Shown piece after piece: positions 36,951-60,069 of a DNA stretch of 64,000 nt. A program made the translations under genes and the position numbers. The notes below the pieces were generated by a model that saw only the letters and a program-made list of their open reading frames with translations, ran no database searches and had not been told where the DNA came from. Source of the DNA: Carettochelys insculpta (taxonomy: Eukaryota > Chordata > Testudines > Carettochelyidae); NCBI RefSeq assembly GCF_033958435.1, contig NC_134158.1:10542337-10606336 (forward strand), written 5' to 3'. The stretch's first letter is position 1, and every line of letters starts with the position of its first letter.

Positions 36951-39900
36951 TCACGGGTCGGCCAGTCGCAGCAGGGTCCCGGACGTGCTGGGAACACTGG
37001 GGAGACAGAGGCTGTTCGCCAGCTGCGACTCTGACAGCGCCCGGCCCAGCACCCACACTTCCCACCCGGGGCAGCGCGGGCCAACCCCAGCCTGGCCAGA
37101 CGCACTCTCCCTAGGGCCAGCCCCCTAAACCCCAGTGATGGGGCGCAGCAGGGGGAGCTGGGAGCCAGGACTCCCGGGTTCTCTCCCCAGCTCTGGGGAG
37201 GGCGGTGGGGGCTGGTGGTTAGAGCAGGGAGCTGGGAGCCAGGATTCCTGGGTTTTTCTCCTTGGCACTAGAAGGGCAGTGGGGACTGGTGGTTAGAACA
37301 GAGGCTGGGAGCCAGGAGTCCTGGGCCTGATTCTGGGAAAGGACTGGGGGCTGGAAAATGGGATGAGGGGGGGCAGAAGCCAGACACCTGGGTTCCTTCC
37401 CATTGGGGGTTGGGGGGTCCCATACCAGTCGACCAGCTGGGCCCCAATGAGATCATGGATGTGATAACACAGCCCCAGTTTCACAGCCCGAGGCGGCCGC
37501 GGCTCTGCAGATCAGAAAGCAAAACCTCCTTGTACTTGGCCTTCTGGATCATGGCCAGCACGGCCTTGCGCCCTGGGCAGGGAGAGAGAGGTCAGTCGGC
37601 CTGTCCCCCACCACCAGCCGCCAGCTCTAACCCGACCGAGGGACACATCCTGCACCCACCTTGGAGGAAACACTTAACGAAGCGCCCGGCTCCCGGCACT
37701 GCGAGCCACCAGCTGCCGGCATCCCGGACAGTCAGGACCCCCGCGCTGACCAGCTGCCTTTGAGAGGGAACAAGAGAGACCCATCACCTCAGCGCCCCTC
37801 GCTCCAGGGACCCACCGCTGGGCCCCAGGCGTTCCTGGGTGGGTTACCTGGGGCCCTCCCCTCTGGTTGGTTATGAGAACCCCCGGGCCAGCCCAGAGAT
37901 GCGCCCCCTCTGGGGTGGGGACCAGCCACATAGCACACCAGGCGGGGAAAGTGGCTGGACCAGGGCTCTGGGAGGTCGCCCTTCCCCAGCCACCCACGTG
38001 ATGTCAGAGTCCTGGAAGCCAAAGTCACTCAGCATGCGGCCCTTGTCATAGCTGATCTCGGCGCAGGAGGCCAAGGCCGTCTCCAGGAACCGACGCACCG
38101 TGCCGGCGTGCTTCCTTCCCTGCCACTGCCTGCAGCACCTGGGTGAGACGGGAGGGTCACCATCCGCCAGCACCTCCCTCCGCCTGCCACTGAACTCAGC
38201 CGGGCTGCTGCCAGGGGAGACCCACCTTGTCCGTGTAGTCCTGGGTGAACGCCACCCCAAAGACGTCTGCCTCGAACCCGAGCTGGAAGAGCCGGATCAG
38301 ACCCTCATCCTTCAGCCGGCTCTGCAGGGGAAGCGGACGGTTCAGCCTCCCTCCAGGGCCTTGCTGCGACTCGGGGGACCCCAGGTGCCTGGGTGGGATG
38401 GAGGGAGTCGCCCCGCCCCCAGCGTACTCCTGCAGGAGCCAGGATGAGGAAGGATCGGGGCGGCGTTGGGGGCCAGGTGACGGGAGCAGCCGACTGCCAG
38501 GCAGTAGCCTCCGGCCCTGCAGCGGATACCTGCAGTTCATGCCCCACACGCTGCGCAGGGGCCTGAGATGCACCAGACAGCAGCACTGTGGGTTCATGCC
38601 CCAGACTAGAGGGTGCATCTGAGGAGCAGGAACAGCCCCAGCCCCAGCCCCAGCCCCAGCCCCGGGACAGCAGCTAGGGGTGTGGCGTGGGGGAGGCTCA
38701 CCTGGGCCGGGAGGGCAAGACCCGGGGGGGGGGGGGGGCGCTCACCAGGTGCCGGTCCACAGCCGTGCGGTCCCGCACCAAGCTGTACAGCTGGTGCTTG
38801 AGGACCAGCGGGGGCAGCGCGTCCTCGAAGAGCTGGCGTGGGAACAGGGAGACGAGATACCGCAGGGCCGCCTCCACCGCCACTGGGCCCTCTGCCACCA
38901 ACAGCCCAGCATCAGTGGGAGAACCCAGGCGTCCGGGCTCCCGGATCTCCTACCACTCCCGCAGCCAGGGGCCCCACGCGTCCCGGCGCTAACCCCCTCC
39001 CGCAGCCAGGGGACCCAGGCGTCCCGGCGTTAACCCCCTCCCGCAGCCAGGGGCCCCAGGCGCCCCGGCGCTAATCCCCTCCCGCAGGCAGGGGACCCAG
39101 GCGCCCCGGCGCTAAACCCCTCCCGCAGGCAGGGGACCCAGGCGCCCCGGCGCTAAACCCCTCCCGCAGGCAGGGGACCCAGGCGCCCCGGCGCTAAACC
39201 CCTCCCGCAGGCAGGGGACCCAGGCGCCCCGGCGCTAAACCCCTCCCGCAGGCAGGGGACCCAGGCGCCCCGGCGCTAAACCCCTCCCGTAGGCAGGGGA
39301 CCCAGGCGCCCCGGCGCTAAACCCCTCCCGCAGGCAGGGGACCCAGGCGCCCCGGCGCTAAACCCCTCCCGCAGGCAGGGGACCCAGGCGCCCCGGCGCT
39401 AAACCCCTCCCGCAGGCAGGGGACCCAGGCGTCCCGGCGCTAAACCCCTCCCGCAGGCAGGGGACCCAGGCGTCCCGGCGCTAAACCCCTCCCGCAGGCA
39501 GGGGACCCAGGCGCCCCGGCGCTAAACCCCTCCCGCAGGCAGGGGGACCCAGGCGCCCCGGCTCTAACCCCCTCCCGCAGCCAGGGGACCCAGGCGTCCG
39601 GGCGCTAACCCCCTCCCGCAGCCAGGGGACCCAGGCGCCCCGGCGCTAACCCCCTCCCGCAGCCAGGGGACCCAGGCGCCCCGGCGCTAACCCCCTCCCG
39701 CAGCCAGGGGACCCAGGCGCCCCGGCTCTAAACCCCTCCCGCAGCCAGGGGACCCAGGCGCCCCGGCTCTAAACCCCTCCCGCAGCCAGGGGACCCAGGC
39801 GCCCCGGCTCTAAACCCCTCCCGCAGCCAGGGGCCCCAGGCGCCCCGGCGCTAAACCCCTCCCGCAGCCAGGGGCCCCAGGCGCCCCGGCGCTAAACCCC

Positions 39901-40350
39901 TCCCGCAGCCAGGGGCCCCAGGCGCCCCGGCTCTAACCCCCTCCCGCAGCCAGGGGACCCAGGCGCCCCGGCTCTAAACCCCTCCCGCAGGCAGGGGACC
40001 CAGGCGCCCCGGCGCTAAACCCCTCCCGCAGCCAGGGGACCCAGGCGCCCCGGCTCTAACCCCCTCCCGCAGCCAGGGGGACCCAGGCGTCCGGGCGCTA
40101 ACCCCCTCCCGCAGCCAGGGGACCCAGGCGTCCGGGCTCTAACCCCCTCCCGCAGGCAGGGGCCCCAGGCGCCCCGGCGCTAAACCCCTCCCGCAGCCTG
40201 GGGCCCCAGGCGCCCCGGCGCTAAACCCCTCCCGCAGGCAGGGGACCCAGGCGTCCGAGCCGCACCCCCACCCGGCGCATCGGGTCCCGGCTGCAGCCGC
40301 CGCTTCTTGGCCCGCAGCGCCTGCGCGACCAGCTGGCGCCGGCGTTCCAT
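36951..40350 (-). CDS. STK19: STK19, winged-helix DNA-binding repair factor, two frame breaks
   Basis: Nuclear DNA-binding protein of winged-helix type; despite its name it lacks a kinase domain, and recent work places it in transcription-coupled repair (from memory). Coding exons: 40350-40272, 38891-38746, 38321-38226, 38138-37998, 37757-37660, 37572-37426 and 36996-36951. The start MERRRQLVAQALRAKKRRLQ corresponds to the short mammalian isoform. Conserved blocks: LFEDALPPLVLKHQLYSLVR, QLGFEADVFG, MLSDFGFQDSDIT, VLTVRDAGSWWLAVPGAGRF, HDLIGAQLVD and TSGTLLRL. Two exons need a one-base correction: an extra base near 38115-38122 (between VLQAVAGK and HAGTVRRFL) and a missing base near 37490-37497 (before AVKLGLCYHIHDL). 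The errors offset each other in total length. Both flanks are well conserved, so I read this as a real gene with sequence errors. Confidence 0.9.
37145..37330 (+). repeat. SINE-like copies in the last STK19 intron
   Basis: About three copies of the tRNA-like unit (AGCCAGGACTCCCGGGTTC and variants), antisense to STK19. Confidence 0.75.
38920..40262. repeat. Large 41-bp minisatellite in STK19 intron 1
   Basis: About 32 copies of a 40-42 bp unit with GCTAAACCCCTCCCGCAGGC and GGGGACCCAGGCGCCCCGG. On the minus strand it carries CGCCTGGGTCC, close to the core of the 15-kb array. It ends about 10 bp from the donor of STK19 exon 1. Confidence 0.95.
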
Positions 40351-40575
40351 GGGGGGCGGGCCGGCAAGGAGCGAGCCCCCCGGCACGAGAGATGACGTCA
40401 CCCGAGCCGGTCGGCGCCCGCGGATGGCGTCACGGGGAGCCACTACTTCCGGCCGCCGGGCGGAAGGGGTGGCCGCCATCTTTGTGGAGGGCGAGGGGTG
40501 GGGCTGCGAGCGTCGCGTTGCGTCGCTCCCAGATGACGTCGGGGCGAAAGGTCAGAAGTCGGGAGAGGCCGCGGG
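40351..40575. promoter_or_regulatory. Shared promoter of divergent STK19 and DXO
   Basis: CpG-rich interval with a perfect CRE TGACGTCA (40393-40400), an ETS site ACTTCCGG near 40444, a YY1-like GCCGCCATCTTTGTGG near 40472 and ATGACGTC near 40532. DXO probably has a noncoding first exon here ending near 40575 (GTATCG donor), since its coding start follows an acceptor at 41045. Confidence 0.6.
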
Positions 40576-40679
40576 AGGTATCGTCACGCGGCCGGGGATT
40601 CCCCTCCCCCCCCCCCGGCGCAGGGCGCGCGGGGTGGGGGAAACTGAGGCACGGAGGCGGGGGTCGCGCGTGGGGTAGG

Positions 40680-40990
40680 AGGCTGAGGGGGGCGGGGGCG
40701 GGGGCGTGGGGGGGCAGGGTCCCCGTTGGGGGCGGCTGGGGGGGTCCCCCTTTGGGCGGGGGCAGGGTCCCCGGGGGGGGCGGGGGGATGGGGTACCCCT
40801 TGAGGCGAGGGTATGGGGGGGCAGGGTCCCCCCGGGGGGGGCTGGTGGCGGGATCCTCCTTGGGGTGGGAGGCTGAGGGGGGCGGGGGCGTGGGGGGGCA
40901 GGGTCCCCCTTTGGGCGGGGGCAGGGTCCCCCCGGGGGGGCTGGTGGCGGGATCCTCCTTGGGGTGGGAGGCTGAGGGTGAGGGGCCCCC
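40680..40990 (+). repeat. G-rich tandem repeat in DXO 5' intron
   Basis: Imperfect copies of GGGGGGCAGGGTCCCC, GGCGGGATCCTCCTTGGGG and TGGGAGGCTGAGGGG, unit about 60-120 bp, between the inferred noncoding exon and the coding start. Confidence 0.8.
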
Positions 40991-41051
40991 GTCGGAGCAG
41001 GGTCTCAGCTGCGCCCCCATTTCACATCTGCTCCCTTCGTGCCAGGTGGCC

Positions 41052-44000
41052 ATGCAACCCAGCTCCCGCCCAGCCAAGCGCAGCCGGCACCCTGACGCCG
41101 ACGCCGACGCGCCTGGGGGCTCCCCGAAACGCAGCTGCGGGGCCCCCCTGACCCTGCCCGTGGAGCCGGCCCTCTACGCCGGCCCCTTCCCCTTCTACCG
41201 GCAGCCGGCCGAGGTGGGGCACTTCTCCCTGGACGCCCAGCGCCGCTACCACCCCGACGCCCGCCAGCTGCGCTACTTCGCCCCGCCCCCCGCCGGGCAC
41301 CCTGAGCCCCCCCTTCGACCTGCGCCACGGCTACCGCCACCGCTACGTGCAGCGGGATGAGGACCGCCGCGAGGGCCTGGAGCACATACTGCGCTGGGTG
41401 GCCGGGCACCGGGACAGCTGCAGGCCCAGGGTGACGCCGCGGGGTGAGCTGGGCACGAGGCCTCCGGGGGGACGGGCTGGCGGCCACCACAGCTCTGAAG
41501 CTGCGGTGGAGTGTGTGGTCCTCCACGCTGGCAGGTGGCATCGTGCCACACACCTGGGGCAAAGGAGCTTCGGCTTCTGCTTGTGACACTCTGGGTCTTG
41601 GGTGGCCACACTCAGCTCAACCGGGTGTTAACTCTGAAACCTACTGAAAACACAGTGCAGCATCTTCTCTTTGCTCCCAGGCGCCCTGTGAACGCCGACG
41701 TCGTGACCTGGCGGGGGCACCTCACCAAGGTGTTGACGACGCCCTACGAGAGCCAGGAGGGCTGGCTGCTGGCCGTCAGCCGGTTCCGAGGCACCCTGTA
41801 CGTCAGCGAAGTGGAGACGCCCGCGGCCCGGCAGCAGCGGGAGCAGCGCTCAGACCTGCTGCAGGAGCTGACCTACATGGGCTACAAGTTTGAGCACTAC
41901 ATGTGTGCAGGTAAATAGAACCCAGGAGTCCTGGCTACTGCCCCCCTGCTCTAACCACCAGCCCCCACTGCCCCCCCAGCACCGGGAGAACCCAGGAGTC
42001 CTGGCTACCGCCCCCTGCTCTAACCACCAGCCCCCACTGCCCTCCCAGCGCCAGGGAGAACCCAGGAGTCCTGGCTTCCGGCCCCTGCTCCAACCACCAG
42101 CCCCCACTGCCCTCCCAGCGCCAGGGAGAACCCAGGAGTCCTGGCTCCCAGCCCCCTGCTCTAACCACCAGCCCCCACTGCCCTCCCAGCACCAGGTGTC
42201 ATAGCTTCCAGCGAGACCCAGGCCCTCCCTTCGTCCTGACCCCCCGCGTCCTGTGTTGTGCCTGCCCCGTAGACACGCCGGGTGGCAGCCCTGATCCCAC
42301 GGGGGTGGTGAACACGAATGAGGCCTTCTGCACGGTGGTGCGCACGCGGCTGGGCCCCCACTCGCTGCTCTTCGCCGGGGAGGTGGACTGCGCCGACCCC
42401 CAGGGGCCCTGGCCGGAGCCCCCCGCCTGCTACGTCGAGCTCAAGACTGCAAGGAGCTGCACAGCTGGCCTCAGCGCCGAGCTTCTACAGGTGAGACCCT
42501 CGCCGGTCTGGTGCCCTCACTCAGCCCCTCTGCATTCCCAGGAAACCCACCCCCCCAGCAGCATGGCCCCCGGGGGTCCCCAGCCCCCCCCCACCCTTTC
42601 CCCTCTGCATTCCCAGGAAACCCCCCCCCCAGCAGCATGGCCCCCGGGGGTCCCCAGCCCCCCCCTGCCCCCCCCCCACCCTTTCCACTCTGCATTCCCA
42701 GGATTGCCCCCCCACAGCAGCATGGGCCCCAGGGGTCCCCAGTGCCCCAGTCAGCCCCCCTATGCTCACCCTTTCCCCTCTGCATTCCCAGGAACGCCCC
42801 CCAGCAGCATGGCCCCCACGGGGTCCCTAGTGCCCCAGCCACCCCCTACAGGGGCCAGGCCCGAGGCCAGTTCCCAGCCCCTGTCCCTGCGCAGGTGACG
42901 GTTGGCTGGGAGGCCCGAGGGCAGTGGCTCAGGCTGACCCCCGCCCCCAGGCACAAGCTCCTCAAGTGGTGGGCTCAGTCGTTCCTGCCGGGTGTGGCCC
43001 GCATTGTGGCCGGCTTCCGCCGCCCCGACGGCTCCGTGGCCACCCTGGAGACCTTCCAGACCATGAAGATCTTCCAGCTGATCCGGGTGAGTGCGGGGAG
43101 CTGCCCCCGGCCAGGCCCAGGCTTCTCCTTTCTCCTTCCTGCCTCCCTCTCTGCCCCCACTGGGGGCTGAACCGCCTTCCCCCCCAGGACGAGCGGGGCT
43201 GCTGGGAGCCGGCGGTGTGCGTGAGCTTCTGCCAGGCCTTCCTGGCCTTCCTCAAGAGGGCGGTGACAGAGGACGATCCACAGTGAGTACGATGTGTATC
43301 AAAGGGGCAGCCCTGTGAGTGAGTATGATGGGACCGAGGACTTCTGGCTGCTGCCCCTCCCCTGCTCTAACCACCAGCCCCCACTGCCCTCCCAGCGCTG
43401 GGAGAGAACCCAGGAGTCCTGGCTCCCAGCCCCTGCTCTAACCACCAGCCCCCACTGCCCTCCCAGCACCAGGGAGAACCCAGGAGTCCTGGCTCCCAGC
43501 CCCTGCTCTAACCACCAGCCCCCACTGCCCTCCCAGCACCAGGGAGAACCCAGGAGTCCTGGCTCCCGGCCCCTGCTCTAATCACCAGCGAGAACCCAGG
43601 AGTCCTGGCTCCCAACCCCCTGCTCTAACCACCAGCCCCCACTGCCCTCCCAGCACCAGGGAGAACCCAGTAGTCCTGGCTCCCAGCCCCCTGCTCTAAC
43701 CACCAGCCCCCACTGCCCTCCCAGCGCCAGGGAGAACCCAGGAGTCCTGGCTCCCAACCCCCTGCTCTAACCCCCAGCCCCCACTGCCCTCCCAGCGCCA
43801 GGGAGAACCCAGGAGTCCTGGCTCCCGGCCCCCTGCTCTAACCCCCAGCCCCCACTGCCCTCCCAGCGCCAGGGAGAACCCAGGAGTCCTGGCTCCCAAC
43901 CCCCTGCTCTAACCCCCAGCCCCCACTGCCCTCCCAGCGCCAGGGAGAACCCAGGAGTCCTGGCTCCCAGCCCCTGCTCTAAGCACCAGCCCCCACTGCC

Positions 44001-44438
44001 CTCCCTGCACCGGGGAGAACCCAGGAGTCCTGGGTCCCAACCCCTGCTCTAACCACCAGCCCCCACTGCCCTCCCAGCGCCAGGGAGAACCCAGGAGTCC
44101 TGGCTCCCAGCCCCTGCTCTAACCACCAGCCCCCACTGCCCTCCCAGCGCCAGGGAGAACCCAGGAGTCCTGGCTCCAGCCCCTGCTCTAACCACCAGCC
44201 CCCACTGCCCTCCCAGCACCAGGGAGAACCCAGCAGTCCGGCTCCCAGCCCTCACCCCTGCCCTCCTCCCCGTAGGCTGGTGCACTTGTTCTCCTGGGAG
44301 CCAGGCAGCGCCGTGTCCTGCACGCGGCACCGGGGCGGGGAGCACCTGGTCCTGCCGCCCTGGTACGTGGAGGCGCTGAGCAGCGGCGGAGGCGGGACGG
44401 AGCTGAGCCCCTCGCGGGCCACAGACGAGCACCAATAA
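41052..44438 (+). CDS. DXO: DXO (DOM3Z) decapping exoribonuclease, several frame breaks
   Basis: Nuclear enzyme that removes incomplete or noncanonical 5' caps and degrades the RNA 5'-3'. Exons: 41052-41443, 41681-41910, 42273-42490, 42951-43086, 43188-43282 and 44276-44438. Conserved segments: ALYAGPFPFYR, FSLDAQRRYHPDAR, VTWRGHLTKVLTTPYE, GTLYVSEVETP, YMGYKFEHYMC, catalytic motifs GEVDCADPQ and YVELKT, KLLKWWAQSFLPGV and LVHLFSWEPG. Exon 1 breaks at a seven-C run (41306-41312); the conserved FDLRHGYRHRY continues one base over, and the frame is off again at the next junction. Exon 42273-42490 needs two missing bases, after YVELKT and before SFYR. Allowing for all four, the total would be about 411 codons. 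The stop TAA sits inside the polyadenylation signal. A decaying gene is possible but less likely. Confidence 0.9.
41915..42200 (-). repeat. SINE-derived array in DXO
   Basis: Four copies of the 70-bp tRNA-like unit in minus orientation, starting a few bases after the donor at 41911. Confidence 0.85.
42490..42860. repeat. Minisatellite in DXO intron
   Basis: Four to five copies of a 75-90 bp unit with CCCTCTGCATTCCCAGGAA and CAGCAGCATGGCCCC. Each copy repeats a CTGCATTCCCAG acceptor-like sequence. Confidence 0.85.
43340..44255 (-). repeat. Long SINE-derived array in the last DXO intron
   Basis: About 13 copies of the 70-bp tRNA-like unit in minus orientation, antisense to DXO, filling almost the whole intron before the last exon. 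Confidence 0.92.
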
Positions 44439-44439
44439 A
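44434..44439 (+). promoter_or_regulatory. DXO polyadenylation signal overlapping the stop codon
   Basis: AATAAA at 44434-44439 contains the in-frame stop TAA at 44436-44438, leaving a 3' UTR of perhaps 15-25 bases. Confidence 0.75.
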
Positions 44440-44799
44440 GGCTGGGCCAGGGCCGGGGGCTGCCACGTGCCTGTGTTGGGAGCGGCCGCCTGGGACCCCG
44501 GCACCCTTGCTGGGCTGCAGGCCAAGGGCCGGGGCCTCTGGGGTGAGGGTCCTGCTCAGCTGCACCAGCGCCATAGGAAGTGTGACCTTTGACCCGGCAC
44601 CCCAGGGCGAGCGGCTGCCTAGCAGCTGTGGGGGAGGCGGCCAGGGGGGAACTGGCAGGGCCACCCTAAGTTGTGCCAACCCTGGAACCAAGGGGGAGAG
44701 ATCTGGAGGGAACCAGCGTGGCCCAGTCACCCCCTTTCCTACTACAATGGCACAGTCCCACCCCCCTCGGGACCAGAAAACATTCATGGAGCCAACCGG

Positions 44800-46320
44800 G
44801 CGCAGGGCCTGGAGCAGCCCCCCCAGGCAGTGGGAAGCGGGGGAGGCAGGTAGGGCCGGGAGCAGCCCACCCAGGCAGTGGGAAGGGGGGGAGGTAGGTA
44901 GGGCCGGGAGCAGCCCACCCAGGCAGTGGCCGGGGGGGGAAGGCAGGGCCTGGAGCAGCCCCCCCAGGCAGTGGGGGAGGCAGGCAGGGCCTGGAGCAGC
45001 CCACCCAGGCAGTGGGAAGGGGGGGAGGCAGGTAGGGCCGGGAGCAGCCCCCCCAGGCAGTGGGAAGGGGGGGAGGCAGGTAGGGCCGGGAGCAGCCCCC
45101 CCAGGCAGTGGGAAGGGGGGGAGGCAGGTAGGGCCGGGAGCAGCCCCCCCAGGCAGTGGGAAGGGGGGGGAGGTAGGTAGGGCCTGGAGCAGCCCCCCCA
45201 GGCAGTGGGAAGGGGGGGGAGGTAGGTAGGGCCGGGAGCAGCCCCCCCAGGCAGTGGGAAGCGGGGGAGGCAGGTAGGGCCGGGAGCAGCCCCCCCAGGC
45301 AGTGGGAAGGGGGGGAGGCAGGTAGGGCCGGGAGCAGCCCCCCCAGGCAGTGGGAAGGGGGGGAGGCAGGTAGGGCCGGGAGCAGCCCCCCCAGGCAGTG
45401 GGAAGGGGGGGGAGGTAGGTAGGGCCTGGAGCAGCCCCCCCAGGCAGTGGGAAGGGGGGGGAGGTAGGTAGGGCCGGGAGCAGCCCCCCCAGGCAGTGGG
45501 AAGCGGGGGAGGCAGGTAGGGCCGGGAGCAGCCCCCCCAGGCAGTGGGAAGCGGGGGAGGCAGGTAGGGCCGGGAGCAGCCCCCCCAGGCAGTGGGAAGC
45601 GGGGGAGGCAGGTAGGGCCGGGAGCAGCCCCCCCAGGCAGTGGGAAGCGGGGGAGGCAGGTAGGGCCGGGAGCAGCCCCCCCAGGCAGTGGGAAGCGGGG
45701 GAGGCAGGTAGGGCCGGGAGCAGCCCACCCAGGCAGTGGGAAGCGGGGGAGGCAGGTAGGGCCGGGAGCAGCCCCCCCAGGCAGTGGGAAGGGGGGGAGG
45801 CAGGTAGGGCCGGGAGCAGCCCACCCAGGCAGTGGGAAGCGGGGGAGGCAGGTAGGGCCGGGAGCAGCCCCCCCAGGCAGTGGGAAGGGGGGGAGGTAGG
45901 TAGGGCCGGGAGCAGCCCCCCCAGGCAGTGGGAAGCGGGGGAGGCAGGTAGGGCCGGGAGCAGCCCACCCAGGCAGTGGGAAGCGGGGGAGGCAGGTAGG
46001 GCCGGGAGCAGCCCCCCCAGGCAGTGGGAAGGGGGGGAGGCAGGTAGGGCCGGGAGCAGCCCCCCCAGGCAGTGGGAAGCAGGGGAGGCAGGTAGGGCCT
46101 GGAGCAGCCCACCCAGGCAGTGGGAAGGAGGGGGAGGTAGGTAGGGCCTGGAGCAGCCCACCCAGGCAGTGGGAAGGGGGGGAGGTAGGTAGGGCCGGGA
46201 GCAGCCCACCCAGGCAGTGGGAAGGGGGGGAGGTAGGTAGGGCCGGGAGCAGCCCACCCAGGCAGTGGCCGGGGGGGAAGGCAGGGCCTCGAGCAGCCCA
46301 CCCAGGCTGTGGGGGGTGGG
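44800..46320. repeat. 48-bp minisatellite between DXO and SKIV2L 3' ends
   Basis: About 31 copies of a 47-50 bp unit with GGAGCAGCCCCCCCAGGCAG and GGGAGGCAGGTAGGGCC. It fills the spacer between two convergent genes. All three minus-strand frames are open for 550-750 codons, which is repeat translation. Confidence 0.95.
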
Positions 46321-46593
46321 GGGAATGGAGACCAGTGGTTGCTGGCCAAGGCAGGGGAAAGGAGCCCAGCTGCACCCCCCACTCCAGCAGAGGAGACCCA
46401 GAACTCCTGGCTGGGGGAGCAGTGGGGCACAGGGCCCCCCAAACACCCAGCAGGGACCATGTGGTCACAAGGGGACTCACCCTGCCCGCTCCCCCCATGC
46501 CCCCGCTGTGGGGGGTGATCGCCCCTGTTCCCAGCTGTAGGGCGAGGTCGCCCTCTCCCCAGTCAGGGCCGCACGCCAGCTGGTGCAGGGAGC

Positions 46594-46599
46594 TTTATT
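46594..46599 (-). promoter_or_regulatory. SKIV2L polyadenylation signal
   Basis: AATAAA on the minus strand beginning 27 bases after the stop codon: a very short 3' UTR. Confidence 0.8.
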
Positions 46600-46625
46600 G
46601 GCCGGGCCGGGCCCGGGGGCCGCGC

Positions 46626-59591
<12,966 letters not shown>

Positions 59592-60069
59592 CGCGGCTCC
59601 GCTGCCGCCCCCTGCCCCGGAAGCGCTCGACGAGAGCTGCGGGGCGGAAGCCGGAGGAGGTGGAGGAAGAGGGCTGCGGGGCGGAAGTGACGCGTCCGTG
59701 CTGCGGCCAATGGTGGGGAGCGGGGAGACGGGCGGAAGTGACGTCCACCACAGCCCCACCCGCGGGGTCGCTGTATCAACCCTCCGCCCCGGGCGCGCGC
59801 CCCGCTATGCAAATGAGGGCGGCGCTCGGCCAATAGGCGGCGGCGACGCGGGAGGAGGCTGCGGAACGCGCCAGCCTGGGGGCGGGGCCGGGAAGTGCGT
59901 CTGAGGCCGCCGCGGGGGCCGCCGGGAGCACAAGGGGCGGGCGGGCCGGCCGCGCCCGTTGCATTGTGGGAGTTTCCGTGGGGGGGCGGGACTTCCGGGG
60001 GCGGGCCTCTGCCTAGCACCGGCCTCAGGCTCCCCGCGCCCCCCGGACCGGACCGGACCGGACGGGACG
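59592..60069. promoter_or_regulatory. Bidirectional SKIV2L/NELFE promoter
   Basis: 478 bp between two divergent start codons, CpG-rich. Holds two composite ETS-CRE sites, CGGAAGTGACGCG (59682) and CGGAAGTGACGTC (59733), a further GCGGAAG near 59644, and CCAAT boxes near 59707 and 59830. The same head-to-head arrangement exists in human. Confidence 0.75.

Noticed and set aside
36951..40350. STK19 as a serine/threonine kinase
   Set aside because: None of the glycine loop, HRD or DFG motifs is present; the fold is winged-helix.
44188..46498. Open frames of 550-750 codons on the minus strand
   Set aside because: All three frames are open because the 48-bp unit lacks stops; the translation is a monotonous repeat and the region lies between two convergent gene ends.
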